From an uncultured Actinomycetes bacterium (GTDB lineage: Bacteria; Actinomycetota; Actinomycetes; S36-B12): 28,167 bases of DNA. The position numbers and the translations under genes were made by a program. Location of the stretch: NCBI GenBank assembly GCA_905181745.1, contig CAJIYV010000094.1, forward strand, positions 1 through 28,167, in the 5' to 3' direction. The notes beneath the pieces were generated by a model. That model was not told where the DNA came from. It saw only the letters and a program-made list of their open reading frames with translations, and searched no databases. Of this stretch, positions 1 to 7,154 are shown in pieces. How positions within the stretch are numbered: position 1 is the stretch's first letter; each line of letters opens with the position of its first letter.

Positions 1-302
1 GTTCCGTCGATGGGGTCCACGGCAACGTCGGCTGCCGCGCCGCTACCATCGCCGATCCGTTCGCCGTTGAACAGCATGGGGGCTTTGTCCTTTTCGCCCT
101 CACCAATGACAACGATTCCGTTCATGCAAACACCACTGACCAGGGTTCGCATAGCATTTACAGCGGCTCCGTCAGCCCCGTTTTTGTCGCCACGCCCCAC
201 CCAGCGGGCCGCCGCCATGGCGGCGGCCTCCGTAGCGCGTACTAATTCAAGGGCCAGATTCCGCTCGGGTACTGCGACACCGCCAGCTTGATCTGCGTTC
301 AT
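1..302 (-). CDS. glpX: Class II fructose-1,6-bisphosphatase, N-terminal 100 residues (cut by window edge)
   Basis: This gene encodes a GlpX-type fructose-1,6-bisphosphatase, the gluconeogenic enzyme that removes the C1 phosphate from fructose 1,6-bisphosphate. Reading the minus strand from the ATG at 302 gives MNADQAGGVAVPERN, then AAARWVGRGDKNGADGAAV (about residues 30-48), then the metal-binding signatures VVIGEGEKDKAPM (about 64-76) and VDPIDG (95-100). These match the GlpX family closely. The gene runs off the left edge, so about two thirds of the usual length of roughly 330 residues is missing. It is divergent from the DUF4245 gene, an arrangement also seen in mycobacteria (glpX/Rv1100, from memory). 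The start is supported by a -10 element exactly 6 nt upstream, suggesting a leaderless mRNA. Family identity is near certain. Confidence 0.95.
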   Translation of the reverse strand, partial: MNADQAGGVAVPERNLALELVRATEAAAMAAARWVGRGDKNGADGAAVNAMRTLVSGVCMNGIVVIGEGEKDKAPMLFNGERIGDGSGAAADVAVDPIDG

Positions 303-308
303 GGCAGC

Positions 309-314
309 AGCGTA
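309..314 (-). promoter_or_regulatory. -10 element of glpX, leaderless configuration
   Basis: TACGCT on the minus strand is followed by 6 nt (GCTGCC) and then the glpX ATG. This is the standard -10/start spacing of this window. No clear -35 is seen. Confidence 0.6.
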
Positions 315-349
315 GCGGTGTTGGGTGAGCAACGACAGGCGCAATGATC

Positions 350-355
350 CATGAT
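350..355 (+). promoter_or_regulatory. Possible -10 element of the DUF4245 gene
   Basis: CATGAT is followed by six G residues and then GTG at 362. It lacks the first T of TANNNT, but the same hexamer stands 6 nt before the S9 peptidase start. It favours the GTG at 362 over the ATG at 344, whose only purine-rich stretch ends 2 nt before the codon. Confidence 0.35.
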
Positions 356-361
356 GGGGGG

Positions 362-916
362 GTGAGCACGCCAGTTCCCACCGGAAAGCCAAATGCCCGA
401 ATGGGTCAAACCGTGGGTGACATGGTGCGTTCCCTCGCTATTGTGCTGGGTGTGATTGGCGCCATAATGCTGGTCACCTGGCGACCAACCCCGGATCCAG
501 TGCGTGAAATTGATCCGCTCCCCTTACTCGAATTTGCTAATTCGCAAGCTGATTTCCCTGTTCTGGTCCCGCAAATTGCTGGACTACGAGCAACGAGTGC
601 TCGTTGGGAGCCAACAAAGTATTCACAAAATGATCCCGTATGGCATGTGGGCTACGTGACAGCAGAAGAGGAATACCTGGAAATCACGCAGTCCGTCGCC
701 TCGAATGAGGAATATCTGATCAATGAAATCGCGGGTATTACGGCAGAAGGTGAAAAATTAATTGCCGGTCAGGATTGGTTGGTCTTTGGTGGGTCTGATT
801 CGCGGGCTCTTGTGCACGTGACACCGGATTCGACAACGGTTCTTCGCGGAACCGTTTCTGCGGCAGAACTTGAGGCTGCCGTAGCCTCGTTGGCGCCTAT
901 TCCTCTGGTGGAGTAA
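362..916 (+). CDS. DUF4245-type membrane-anchored protein
   Basis: This is a protein of about 184 residues with one N-terminal membrane segment (VRSLAIVLGVIGAIMLVTW, roughly residues 23-41) and an extracytoplasmic domain without catalytic motifs that I recognise. Phrases such as PVLVPQIAGLRATSARW and the DWLVFGGSDSRALV region near the C-terminus fit the DUF4245 family. That family sits beside glpX in actinobacteria and its function is unknown. I chose GTG 362 because of the -10-like hexamer 6 nt upstream; an in-frame ATG at 344 would add 6 residues. The 3' end overlaps the convergent xseB by 20 nt (897-916). The family assignment rests on sequence feel plus position next to glpX and the xse genes, so it is good but not certain. 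Confidence 0.8.
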   Translation: MSTPVPTGKPNARMGQTVGDMVRSLAIVLGVIGAIMLVTWRPTPDPVREIDPLPLLEFANSQADFPVLVPQIAGLRATSARWEPTKYSQNDPVWHVGYVTAEEEYLEITQSVASNEEYLINEIAGITAEGEKLIAGQDWLVFGGSDSRALVHVTPDSTTVLRGTVSAAELEAAVASLAPIPLVE

Positions 917-1088
917 TCCGTTCGCTGGCAGTATTGAGCCATTTTTCACACACTTGAGCCAAGGCTTCACCTTTTTCCCAGAGGGCAAGTGACTCTTCGA
1001 GGCTTTGGCCCCCGCGTTCAAGTTGCGCCGTAATGCTTGCTAATTCGTCACGCGCTTGTTCGTATCCCAGCTCGTCATTTTTTGCCAC
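897..1088 (-). CDS. xseB: Exodeoxyribonuclease VII small subunit
   Basis: This is the 63-residue small subunit of exonuclease VII, which with XseA degrades single-stranded DNA to short oligonucleotides during repair. The sequence shows the family hallmarks: a helical hairpin with YEQARDELASITAQLERGGQSLEESL (about residues 9-34) followed by LWEKGEALAQVCEKWLN. The length is normal. The GTG start lies 9 nt after the xseA stop, with GAGGGA upstream as a ribosome site, so it is translated from the xseA-xseB mRNA. Its end overlaps the convergent DUF4245 gene by 20 nt. Confidence 0.95.
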   Translation of the reverse strand: MAKNDELGYEQARDELASITAQLERGGQSLEESLALWEKGEALAQVCEKWLNTASERITPPEE

Positions 1089-1097
1089 AGTAATCCC

Positions 1098-2243
1098 TCA
1101 CTTCTTGTTGTCATTTCGTGTAGCTGCAAATTCGCCGACGCTCACTCGGATCTGAACTTCTTGATCGACCGCGATCTGGGCTTGATCACGAATAATTTCA
1201 CCTTTTACGCTCTGAACAATTGCGTAGCCACGTTCTAAAGTGGCGGCAGGGGACAGGGCGCGGATCTGTGCGCGAAGGTGTGTGACGGTGGCCAATTCTG
1301 CATCAATGCGATGGGTAACCCGCTGGGTCAAGCGATTGCGCAACTCATGTAATTTCAATTTATTTACGTCAAGTGCATTTGCGATCGCCCTCAGATTGCG
1401 AGCACGAAGTTCGGCGAGATTCCTCCGTTCTTCAACGACAGAAGGCACGATCCGTTTGGCAGCGTCGGTGGGAGTGGAAGCCCGCAGGTCCGCAACAAAG
1501 TCGAGTAATGGAGTGTCCTGCTCGTGTCCAATCGCACTAACGATTGGCGTGCCGGCAATACTTACGGCCCGGATCAAAGCTTCGTTGCTAAATGGCAGCA
1601 GATCTTCCATGCTGCCACCGCCTCGAGCGATGACGATCACGTCGAGTTCAAGAGTGTCGAGTTCTCGTAATGCTGCGGTGACCTCGCCAACAGCGTTGAC
1701 CCCCTGGACGGCAACTTCGCGGATCTCAAAGTCAGCCCGGGGCCAGCGCTCCTTCGTGTGTGTGAGCACGTCATGCATCGCATCGCTCTGGCGGCCGGTA
1801 ATGAGACCAATTCGAGCGGGGAGGAAAGGCAGTGGCTTCTTGCGTTCGGGGGCGAAGAGCCCCTCTGCGGTTAACTTCTCCTTTAAGGCAGCTAACTGGG
1901 CGAGTAGTTCACCGAGGCCAACGGCTCGAATTTCGCGTGCGACGACTTGCAGTGAACCTTGTTTGGCCCAAAAATCGCACCGGCCAAAAATAACTATTCG
2001 TTGGCCTTCGGCTAGGGGCGGGTCCATTGCTCCGATGAGTGCTGAGTTCACCATTATTTTGAGTGAAAACTCAGCATCGGTATCACGCAGAGTTAGGAAC
2101 TGGACATTGGCGCCGGGTCGGATTCGGTATTGGGCGACCTGTCCTTCGATCCAAATGGTGCTTAAGCGGTTGATGTAGTCGTGCAGCAGGTTGGAGATCA
2201 CTCGTACCGGAGCGGGTGATTGTTCCGAAGTCTCCAAGGTCAC
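1098..2243 (-). CDS. xseA: Exodeoxyribonuclease VII large subunit
   Basis: This is the catalytic subunit of exonuclease VII. It has an N-terminal OB-fold (about residues 15-110) for ssDNA binding and a nuclease domain from about 120. Recognisable conserved stretches are RIGLITGRQSDAMHDVL (144-160), VIARGGGSMEDLLPF (204-218) and SAIGHEQDTPLLDFVADLRA (236-255). A helical C-terminal region binds XseB. At 381 residues it is slightly shorter than many relatives (400-450), mainly in the C-terminal coiled region. The GTG start at 2243 is preceded by TAGGCT and 6 nt, so the mRNA is probably leaderless. The gene is divergent from ispH, as in mycobacteria. A 312-residue open frame on the opposite strand (1240-2178) is a shadow. 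Confidence 0.96.
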   Translation of the reverse strand: MTLETSEQSPAPVRVISNLLHDYINRLSTIWIEGQVAQYRIRPGANVQFLTLRDTDAEFSLKIMVNSALIGAMDPPLAEGQRIVIFGRCDFWAKQGSLQVVAREIRAVGLGELLAQLAALKEKLTAEGLFAPERKKPLPFLPARIGLITGRQSDAMHDVLTHTKERWPRADFEIREVAVQGVNAVGEVTAALRELDTLELDVIVIARGGGSMEDLLPFSNEALIRAVSIAGTPIVSAIGHEQDTPLLDFVADLRASTPTDAAKRIVPSVVEERRNLAELRARNLRAIANALDVNKLKLHELRNRLTQRVTHRIDAELATVTHLRAQIRALSPAATLERGYAIVQSVKGEIIRDQAQIAVDQEVQIRVSVGEFAATRNDNKK

Positions 2244-2249
2244 CTGCGC

Positions 2250-2255
2250 AGCCTA
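2250..2255 (-). promoter_or_regulatory. -10 element of xseA-xseB, leaderless configuration
   Basis: TAGGCT (minus strand), 6 nt, then the xseA GTG. The identical hexamer precedes cysS and htrA at the same spacing. Confidence 0.6.
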
Positions 2256-2290
2256 AGCGGACAGCGGGTGCTCTACCTAGGATATGGGCC

Positions 2291-2296
2291 TACGAT
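2291..2296 (+). promoter_or_regulatory. -10 element of ispH, leaderless configuration
   Basis: TACGAT, 6 nt (AGCGGC), then the ATG at 2303. It excludes the longer open frame that begins at 2216 inside xseA. The facing xseA -10 lies 35 bp away. Confidence 0.6.
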
Positions 2297-2302
2297 AGCG
2301 GC

Positions 2303-3265
2303 ATGGCTTCAGAAAAAAAAGTTCTTTTGGCTGCCCCTCGTGGATATTGCGCGGGGGTTGACCGGGCTATCCTCACGGTCGAGAAATCACTGGATCTCTA
2401 TGGCGCTCCGCTCTATGTTCGCAAAGAGATCGTCCACAACAGGTACGTCGTCCAATCACTTGAGGACCGTGGCGTAATTTTTGTTGATGAGCTTGATGTT
2501 GTACCGGAAGGTTCAACGGTTGTTTTTTCCGCCCATGGAGTTGCTCCGAGTGTGCATCAAGAGGCCGCCGATCGGTCCTTAAAGACGATTGACGCGACCT
2601 GTCCGCTGGTGACCAAAGTGCACGCTGAAGCCAGGCGTTTTTCCAGCGAGGGGCTCGATATCATCTTGATTGGTCACGAAGGACATGAAGAGGTTGAAGG
2701 GACCATGGGGGAAGCCCCGAAGTCCATAACCTTGGTCCAGAACCCTGAAGAAGCACGTCATTTGGAAGTTGAAGATCCAGAGAAACTCATTTGGCTTTCC
2801 CAAACGACCCTCTCGGTCGATGAAACTATCCAAACTGTCAAAGTGCTCAAAGAGCGGTTCCCTGAGATGGCGAGTCCACCAAGTGACGATATTTGTTACG
2901 CAACCCAGAATCGGCAAACTGCGGTTAAAGCGATGTCTCCAAATTGTGACCTCGTAATCGTGGTCGGTTCTGGGAACTCGTCTAATTCAGTACGCCTGGT
3001 TGAAGTCGCCCTGGACGCTGGGGCACGAGCTTCTTACCGGGTAGACAGTTTCCGTGAATTGCAAAGCGAGTGGGTTGAAGGCGTGTTAACGGTCGGGGTG
3101 ACGAGTGGGGCATCAGTGCCGGAGCTTCTCGTACAAGAAGTTATTGATTGGTTGGCCGAGCAGGGTTTTAATGACTGTGAGGAAGTAAATACCGCTGAAG
3201 AGACGTTGATGTTTGCCCTTCCACCAGAGTTACGGCGGGATATTAAGGCAGCTGCGACTCAGTGA
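2303..3265 (+). CDS. ispH: 4-hydroxy-3-methylbut-2-enyl diphosphate reductase
   Basis: IspH (LytB) is the Fe-S enzyme that makes IPP and DMAPP in the last step of the MEP isoprenoid pathway. The 320-residue product carries the three cluster cysteines C16 (GYCAGVDRA), C100 (DATCPLVTKVH) and C198 (DDICYATQNRQ). It also has the substrate-binding histidines in IVHNRYVV (H45) and FSAHGV (H78), the catalytic loop GHEGHEEVEGTMG (about 124-136) and the C-terminal VGVTSGASVPE. Length is normal. The start at 2303 matches homologues (MASEKKVLLAAPRGYC) and is supported by a -10 element 6 nt upstream. It converges on the DUF6542 gene with a single base between stop codons. The product feeds menaquinone and undecaprenyl phosphate synthesis. 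Confidence 0.97.
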   Translation: MASEKKVLLAAPRGYCAGVDRAILTVEKSLDLYGAPLYVRKEIVHNRYVVQSLEDRGVIFVDELDVVPEGSTVVFSAHGVAPSVHQEAADRSLKTIDATCPLVTKVHAEARRFSSEGLDIILIGHEGHEEVEGTMGEAPKSITLVQNPEEARHLEVEDPEKLIWLSQTTLSVDETIQTVKVLKERFPEMASPPSDDICYATQNRQTAVKAMSPNCDLVIVVGSGNSSNSVRLVEVALDAGARASYRVDSFRELQSEWVEGVLTVGVTSGASVPELLVQEVIDWLAEQGFNDCEEVNTAEETLMFALPPELRRDIKAAATQ

Positions 3266-3266
3266 T

Positions 3267-3959
3267 TTAGCGAAATGATCGGCGGCGAAAGGCAACTACG
3301 CCAAGGGCAACAATAGTGGACCCAATCACCCAGAACCAATTATTTCCTAGAGTGAAGAACACGGTGACGAACCGATTCATGAGGGAAGTATCGGTCACGT
3401 TGATTTGACCAACAGTCATCGCCATGACAAAAAATGCAATGGCGGGCGCGAATATGGCTTGGGAATCGTCTTGTGAGCGAATCGCGAGACTCGCAAAGAT
3501 TGAGACTGCGAGGAGTCCAAACCCAGTCAGAGCCCCAGGTTCGCCGCCGAAGATGAGAACGTCGATCAGACCAAAAATCAGGGTTACGCCGACTGTGATT
3601 CCGTAAATCCAGAGAGCATTGAGCGCTCCGAAAACGGCACCGCGTCGTGGTCGGCGAATACGTTCGTCCCTCGAGGATTTCGGCGATGGGATGTGTCCGG
3701 ACTGCTCTGGCGCCGGCGAATGCATGGAAATCTCGCCTTGGGTGACATATTCAGATTCAGGGGGCGAATTGACGCGCTCAAGTGTTCGCAATTTACTGGT
3801 TCTACTGGTGGGAAGGGCAAGTAATGCTTCTTCATTTCCGTGTACGCCTTGGCTTTTGAAGACACGTCCGGTTTCAGTGATTTGAGCCACCACAGGTTCG
3901 GGCGCGGGCTCTTCGGGGCGAAAGAGCGCCTCATATTCTTCGCCGGGTTGATCGGTCAT
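3267..3959 (-). CDS. DUF6542-type protein with disordered N-terminus and four membrane segments
   Basis: This is a 230-residue protein of unknown function. Residues 1-105 are acidic to mixed and look disordered (proline, serine and glutamate rich), ending in a basic patch (RIRRPRRG, 100-107). Four hydrophobic segments follow at about 108-138, 142-160, 168-186 and 207-224, ending in RRRSFR. The position between ispH and ychF corresponds to Rv1111c in M. tuberculosis (from memory), and the membrane part resembles DUF6542. The ATG at 3959 is 13 nt after the rmuC stop but has its own -10 (TAGCCT) exactly 6 nt upstream, so it may be transcribed separately from rmuC. The family name is tentative. 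Confidence 0.7.
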   Translation of the reverse strand: MTDQPGEEYEALFRPEEPAPEPVVAQITETGRVFKSQGVHGNEEALLALPTSRTSKLRTLERVNSPPESEYVTQGEISMHSPAPEQSGHIPSPKSSRDERIRRPRRGAVFGALNALWIYGITVGVTLIFGLIDVLIFGGEPGALTGFGLLAVSIFASLAIRSQDDSQAIFAPAIAFFVMAMTVGQINVTDTSLMNRFVTVFFTLGNNWFWVIGSTIVALGVVAFRRRSFR

Positions 3960-3965
3960 TGCAAT

Positions 3966-3971
3966 AGGCTA
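3966..3971 (-). promoter_or_regulatory. -10 element of the DUF6542-type gene, squeezed after the rmuC stop
   Basis: On the minus strand, the rmuC stop TAG is followed by one base, then TAGCCT, then 6 nt, then ATG. This is a complete leaderless promoter inside a 13-nt gap. Confidence 0.55.
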
Positions 3972-3972
3972 C

Positions 3973-5043
3973 CTAATCCGATTCGGGGAGTTCGGATGCG
4001 AACACTTCTAGGGTTGGAGTCTGCGTGAGCTCGCTCTCGTTCTTGACGCCCCGAACACCTAGATCGGTTAATGCCCGACCGGTTGGCCTAAGCCTGGTTT
4101 CAATTGAACGCACGGCACTGTTGTAGTGGCTCACGGCAGCCCCGAGTGATTTGCCGAGGCTGGCGAAGTGGGCGAGAACAGTGTCAAGGCGTGAGTACAT
4201 GTCTTGGGAGAGCGCAACGATGTCTTGGGCTTGCTCGACCATGTCACTGTTTTGCCACCCCAGGGAAACGGCACGCAGGAGGGCAAACAAAGTGGTGGGT
4301 GTGGCGGGAACGATATTGCGACTAAATGCGAAGTCAAGCAGGTCGGGCCGCTGGTTCAGTGCTGCTTCGAGCAACGCCTCGGAGGGAAGGAACATCACTA
4401 CAAAGTCAACCGACTCGCGAACTTCCGCGCTATATCCCTTTCGGCCGAGTTGTTCGATGTGTCGGATGACGGCTTCAGCATGTGCGTTCATCAGGACTTC
4501 AATGTTTTCCTCTGACTGGTTTCCGGCAGTGCGCAGAAATGAATCCATCGGGGTCTTTGCATCAATTAAAATGCACCTGCCATTGGAGAGCATGACTTGT
4601 AGGTCCGGCCGCAAACGACCCTCAGCACTGTCAATTGTGTTTTGATCAAGGAAATGAACCCGGTTAATCATGCCGGCTGCCTCAACCAACCGGGTGAGTT
4701 CCATTTCCCCCCACTGCCCGCGGGCACCGGACCGGCTGAGGACGGAACTGAGCTGTTGGGCTTGGGTCTTAACTTCCGAGACTGAGCGAAGCAAGTTTTC
4801 GGACTGATGTGCAAGTGATTGGGTTAATTCGGCACGCAGGACTGCCGAAGACTGTGCAGAAGAGACTTGCTGGGCGGACACCGAAGATGTGATCCGGTCG
4901 ATTGCATCAGAGAGTGAACTCAAGCCTGATTGCAGTTCGGGCACACCCGAGGAGCGATTGCTACGGGTTCCCAAGAAATATCCCAACCCAACACCCGAGA
5001 AAACGAGTGCAATTACCACGATAAGTAGTACTACTGAATCCAC
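3973..5043 (-). CDS. rmuC: DNA recombination protein RmuC homologue
   Basis: This is an RmuC-family protein of 356 residues. The family limits recombination between short inverted repeats and contains a nuclease-like core. An N-terminal membrane helix (residues 4-24, LLIVVIALVFSGVGLGYFLG) is followed by a helical region (about 35-105) and the RmuC domain. In that domain, GQWGEMELTRLVEAAGM (109-125), RPDLQVMLSNGR (145-156), ILIDAKTPMDSFL (158-170) and VVMFLPSEALLEAAL are family signatures. The GTG start at 5043 follows a weak -10 (GAGTAT) by 6 nt. It is divergent from ychF. The length is shorter than E. coli RmuC (about 475) but usual for actinobacteria. Confidence 0.93.
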   Translation of the reverse strand: MDSVVLLIVVIALVFSGVGLGYFLGTRSNRSSGVPELQSGLSSLSDAIDRITSSVSAQQVSSAQSSAVLRAELTQSLAHQSENLLRSVSEVKTQAQQLSSVLSRSGARGQWGEMELTRLVEAAGMINRVHFLDQNTIDSAEGRLRPDLQVMLSNGRCILIDAKTPMDSFLRTAGNQSEENIEVLMNAHAEAVIRHIEQLGRKGYSAEVRESVDFVVMFLPSEALLEAALNQRPDLLDFAFSRNIVPATPTTLFALLRAVSLGWQNSDMVEQAQDIVALSQDMYSRLDTVLAHFASLGKSLGAAVSHYNSAVRSIETRLRPTGRALTDLGVRGVKNESELTQTPTLEVFASELPESD

Positions 5044-5049
5044 ACCCCG

Positions 5050-5055
5050 ATACTC
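5050..5055 (-). promoter_or_regulatory. Possible -10 element of rmuC
   Basis: GAGTAT on the minus strand lies 6 nt before the GTG. It keeps the A2 and T6 of TANNNT but not T1, so it is a weaker case than its neighbours. Confidence 0.35.
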
Positions 5056-5094
5056 GCATGTACGACCGACATTTAGGTTGATTGATGCTCAATC

Positions 5095-5100
5095 TAGACT
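5095..5100 (+). promoter_or_regulatory. -10 element of ychF, leaderless configuration
   Basis: TAGACT followed by 7 nt and GTG at 5108. A weak TTAGGT lies 16 bp upstream. It fixes the ychF start well inside the longer open frame that runs back through rmuC to 4889. Confidence 0.55.
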
Positions 5101-5107
5101 CGCGGCT

Positions 5108-6181
5108 GTGGGATTAACTTTAGCAATCGTCGGACTGCCCAATGTAGGCAAATCAACTCTGTTTAATGCATTGACAAAGAACAATGTCCTTGCCGCGAAT
5201 TACCCCTTCGCAACTATTGAGCCCAACACGGGCGTGGTCGGCGTGCCCGATCCCAGGCTCAATGAGTTAGCCAAAGTGTTCGGTTCTGAGAAAATCATCC
5301 CGGCCAGTGTGACGTTCGTTGACATTGCTGGCATTGTGAAAGGCGCATCCGAAGGTGCTGGTCTTGGCAATAAGTTCCTTGCAAATATCCGTGAGTCCGA
5401 CGCTATCTGTCAGGTTCTACGGGCTTTCACTGATGACGATGTTGTCCATGTGGAAGGTCGGGTCTCTCCCAAAGAGGACATGGAAACTATCAATACCGAA
5501 TTGATTTTGGCCGACATGCAAACTCTTGAAAAAGCGATTCCAAGGCTGGAAAAAGAACTCCGACTCGATAAGTCCAGGGCGGTTGTGTTGGAGGCCGCAG
5601 AGAAAGCCCAAGATATTCTCAACAGTGGCAAGACTCTGTTTGGTGTGAGTTTCGATTCAGAACCGATTCGTGAACTTTTCTTGCTCACAGCCAAACCATT
5701 TGTGTACGTGGTCAACGCCGACGAAGAAGAGCTGTCCAATGATAATTTTCGGAAAGAAATGAAGGAACTTGTTGCCCCCGCTGAGGTTGTTTTCTTGGAC
5801 GCAAAAATTGAATCTGAATTAGTTGAGATTTCCGATGAAGAAGCGCTGGAATTGTTGCAATCAGTTGGGCAAACTGAATCGGGTCTTAACGCGTTAGCCC
5901 GGGTGGGCTTTGATGCTCTCGGACTTCAGACTTATCTCACGGCCGGGCCAAAAGAAGCGCGCGCTTGGACGATTCCTCACAATGCAACCGCCCCAGAAGC
6001 CGCTGGTGTTATCCATACGGACTTCCAAAAAGGCTTTATTAAAGCTGAAGTTGTATCTTTTGACGACCTGATGGGCGCCGGATCTATGAGTGAGGCAAAG
6101 TCACGTGGCAAAGTTCGCATTGAGGGTAAGGACTACATCATGGCTGATGGTGACGTGGTGGAGTTCCGCTTCAACGTGTAA
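5108..6181 (+). CDS. ychF: Ribosome-binding ATPase YchF (Obg/HflX-related)
   Basis: YchF is a universally conserved P-loop NTPase of the Obg family that prefers ATP and binds ribosomes. From GTG 5108 the 357-residue product begins VGLTLAIVGLPNVGKSTLF, with the Walker A motif at residues 9-16. The G3 motif is DIAGIVKGASEGAGLGNKFL. The position of the usual NVDE reads NADEEEL. A central helical domain spans about 130-200. The C-terminal TGS domain (about 275-357) contains LQTYLTAGPKEARAWTIP, GVIHTDFQKGFIKAEV and YIMADGDVVEFRFNV. Length matches the family. It is divergent from rmuC and convergent with the PLP enzyme, with only 19 nt between them and no clear terminator. Confidence 0.97.
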   Translation: MGLTLAIVGLPNVGKSTLFNALTKNNVLAANYPFATIEPNTGVVGVPDPRLNELAKVFGSEKIIPASVTFVDIAGIVKGASEGAGLGNKFLANIRESDAICQVLRAFTDDDVVHVEGRVSPKEDMETINTELILADMQTLEKAIPRLEKELRLDKSRAVVLEAAEKAQDILNSGKTLFGVSFDSEPIRELFLLTAKPFVYVVNADEEELSNDNFRKEMKELVAPAEVVFLDAKIESELVEISDEEALELLQSVGQTESGLNALARVGFDALGLQTYLTAGPKEARAWTIPHNATAPEAAGVIHTDFQKGFIKAEVVSFDDLMGAGSMSEAKSRGKVRIEGKDYIMADGDVVEFRFNV

Positions 6182-6200
6182 ACATCGGTCTTTTTGTCCG

Positions 6201-7142
6201 TTAGGCGTCAAATAAACCTTCACTGAGATATTTGATCCCAGTGTCACAGGCAACTGCGACCACGGTGTCATTTGGCCCCAATGCCTGAGCGATTGCAATT
6301 GCGCCGGCTACGTTCATACCGGTGGACGTTCCGGCAAATATTCCCTCTTTACGGGCAAGTTTGCGGGAGGTTTCTCGAGCTGTTTCCTCGTCAATTGCCA
6401 TGACCCGGTCGTAATTTTTTGGGTCAAGTTGTGCGGGGACAAAGCCCAATCCGACACCTTCCACCCGATGGGATCCTTTTACGCCACTGCTAAGAATCGG
6501 AGAAGACGCCGGTTCAAGGGCAATTAATTCAACCTGAGCCCCGGCTTTGCGAAAGGCTTGCGACGCCCCCATTAACGTGCCTGCGGTACCCACCGTGTCA
6601 CACATGGCCGTAATCCCATCTGTGCCGAGCGCCTCGAGGAATTCTGTTCCGAGTTTCTCGAACCCATTGACCATGTCAGGGTTGTTCAGTTGATCGGTGT
6701 AAAAAGTTCCTGGTTCCTGCGCGATCTCAGCTGCCCGATCCACCATGGCTTGGATCAAGGCTCCGGTGATACCCCCGTCATAGGCTTCAATGATTTCCAG
6801 TTCGGCACCAAGTGCGCGCATCATGTGGATCTTCTCTTGGGAAAAAGCATCCGAGGTCACCAAGCGAAATCGATACCCTTTTACACTGCAAATTAGTGCC
6901 AACGCGGTGCCAGTACTTCCTCCGGAGTATTCGACGACACTCATTCCAGGTGTCAGTTGGCCTCGCTCCTCGGCTCCTTCGATCATTGCCAGAGCCATAC
7001 GGTCCTTCTTAGAACCGGTGGGGTTCATGTATTCGAGTTTCAGATAGATCGCAGCTCCGCCGACAGGTGACATTTGCCCGAGATGGACTAGGGGAGTGTT
7101 TCCAATTGAATCCAATACGCTTCCAGAAATACGGGTGCTCAT
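6201..7142 (-). CDS. PLP-dependent cysteine-synthase-family enzyme (fold type II)
   Basis: This is a 313-residue fold-type II PLP enzyme of the cysteine synthase/cystathionine beta-synthase group. The Schiff-base lysine lies in NPTGSKKDR (K46 aligned with the usual SVKDR), and the phosphate-binding loop is VGTAGTLMG. The substrate loop reads EYSGGSTGTAL (71-81) instead of the TSGNTG of true O-acetylserine sulfhydrylases. The asparagine is replaced by serine, so the substrate is probably not plain O-acetylserine. Other hallmarks are FYTDQLNNPDMVNGFEKLG and HRVEGVGLGFVP. It lies 9 nt downstream of the ACT-GNAT gene but has its own -10, which reuses that gene's stop codon. The exact reaction (cysteine synthesis, desulfhydration or beta-replacement) cannot be read from sequence. 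Confidence 0.85.
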   Translation of the reverse strand: MSTRISGSVLDSIGNTPLVHLGQMSPVGGAAIYLKLEYMNPTGSKKDRMALAMIEGAEERGQLTPGMSVVEYSGGSTGTALALICSVKGYRFRLVTSDAFSQEKIHMMRALGAELEIIEAYDGGITGALIQAMVDRAAEIAQEPGTFYTDQLNNPDMVNGFEKLGTEFLEALGTDGITAMCDTVGTAGTLMGASQAFRKAGAQVELIALEPASSPILSSGVKGSHRVEGVGLGFVPAQLDPKNYDRVMAIDEETARETSRKLARKEGIFAGTSTGMNVAGAIAIAQALGPNDTVVAVACDTGIKYLSEGLFDA

Positions 7143-7148
7143 AGTCCA

Positions 7149-7154
7149 AGGTTA
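7149..7154 (-). promoter_or_regulatory. -10 element of the PLP-enzyme gene, overlapping the upstream stop codon
   Basis: TAACCT on the minus strand is followed by 6 nt (TGGACT) and ATG. Its first three bases are the TAA stop of the ACT-GNAT gene. The same hexamer precedes tatB. Confidence 0.6.

Noticed and set aside
1240..2178. Open frame of 312 codons on the plus strand opposite xseA
   Set aside because: The translation is arginine/serine-rich with no family features, and xseA on the other strand is unmistakable; it is a codon-bias shadow.
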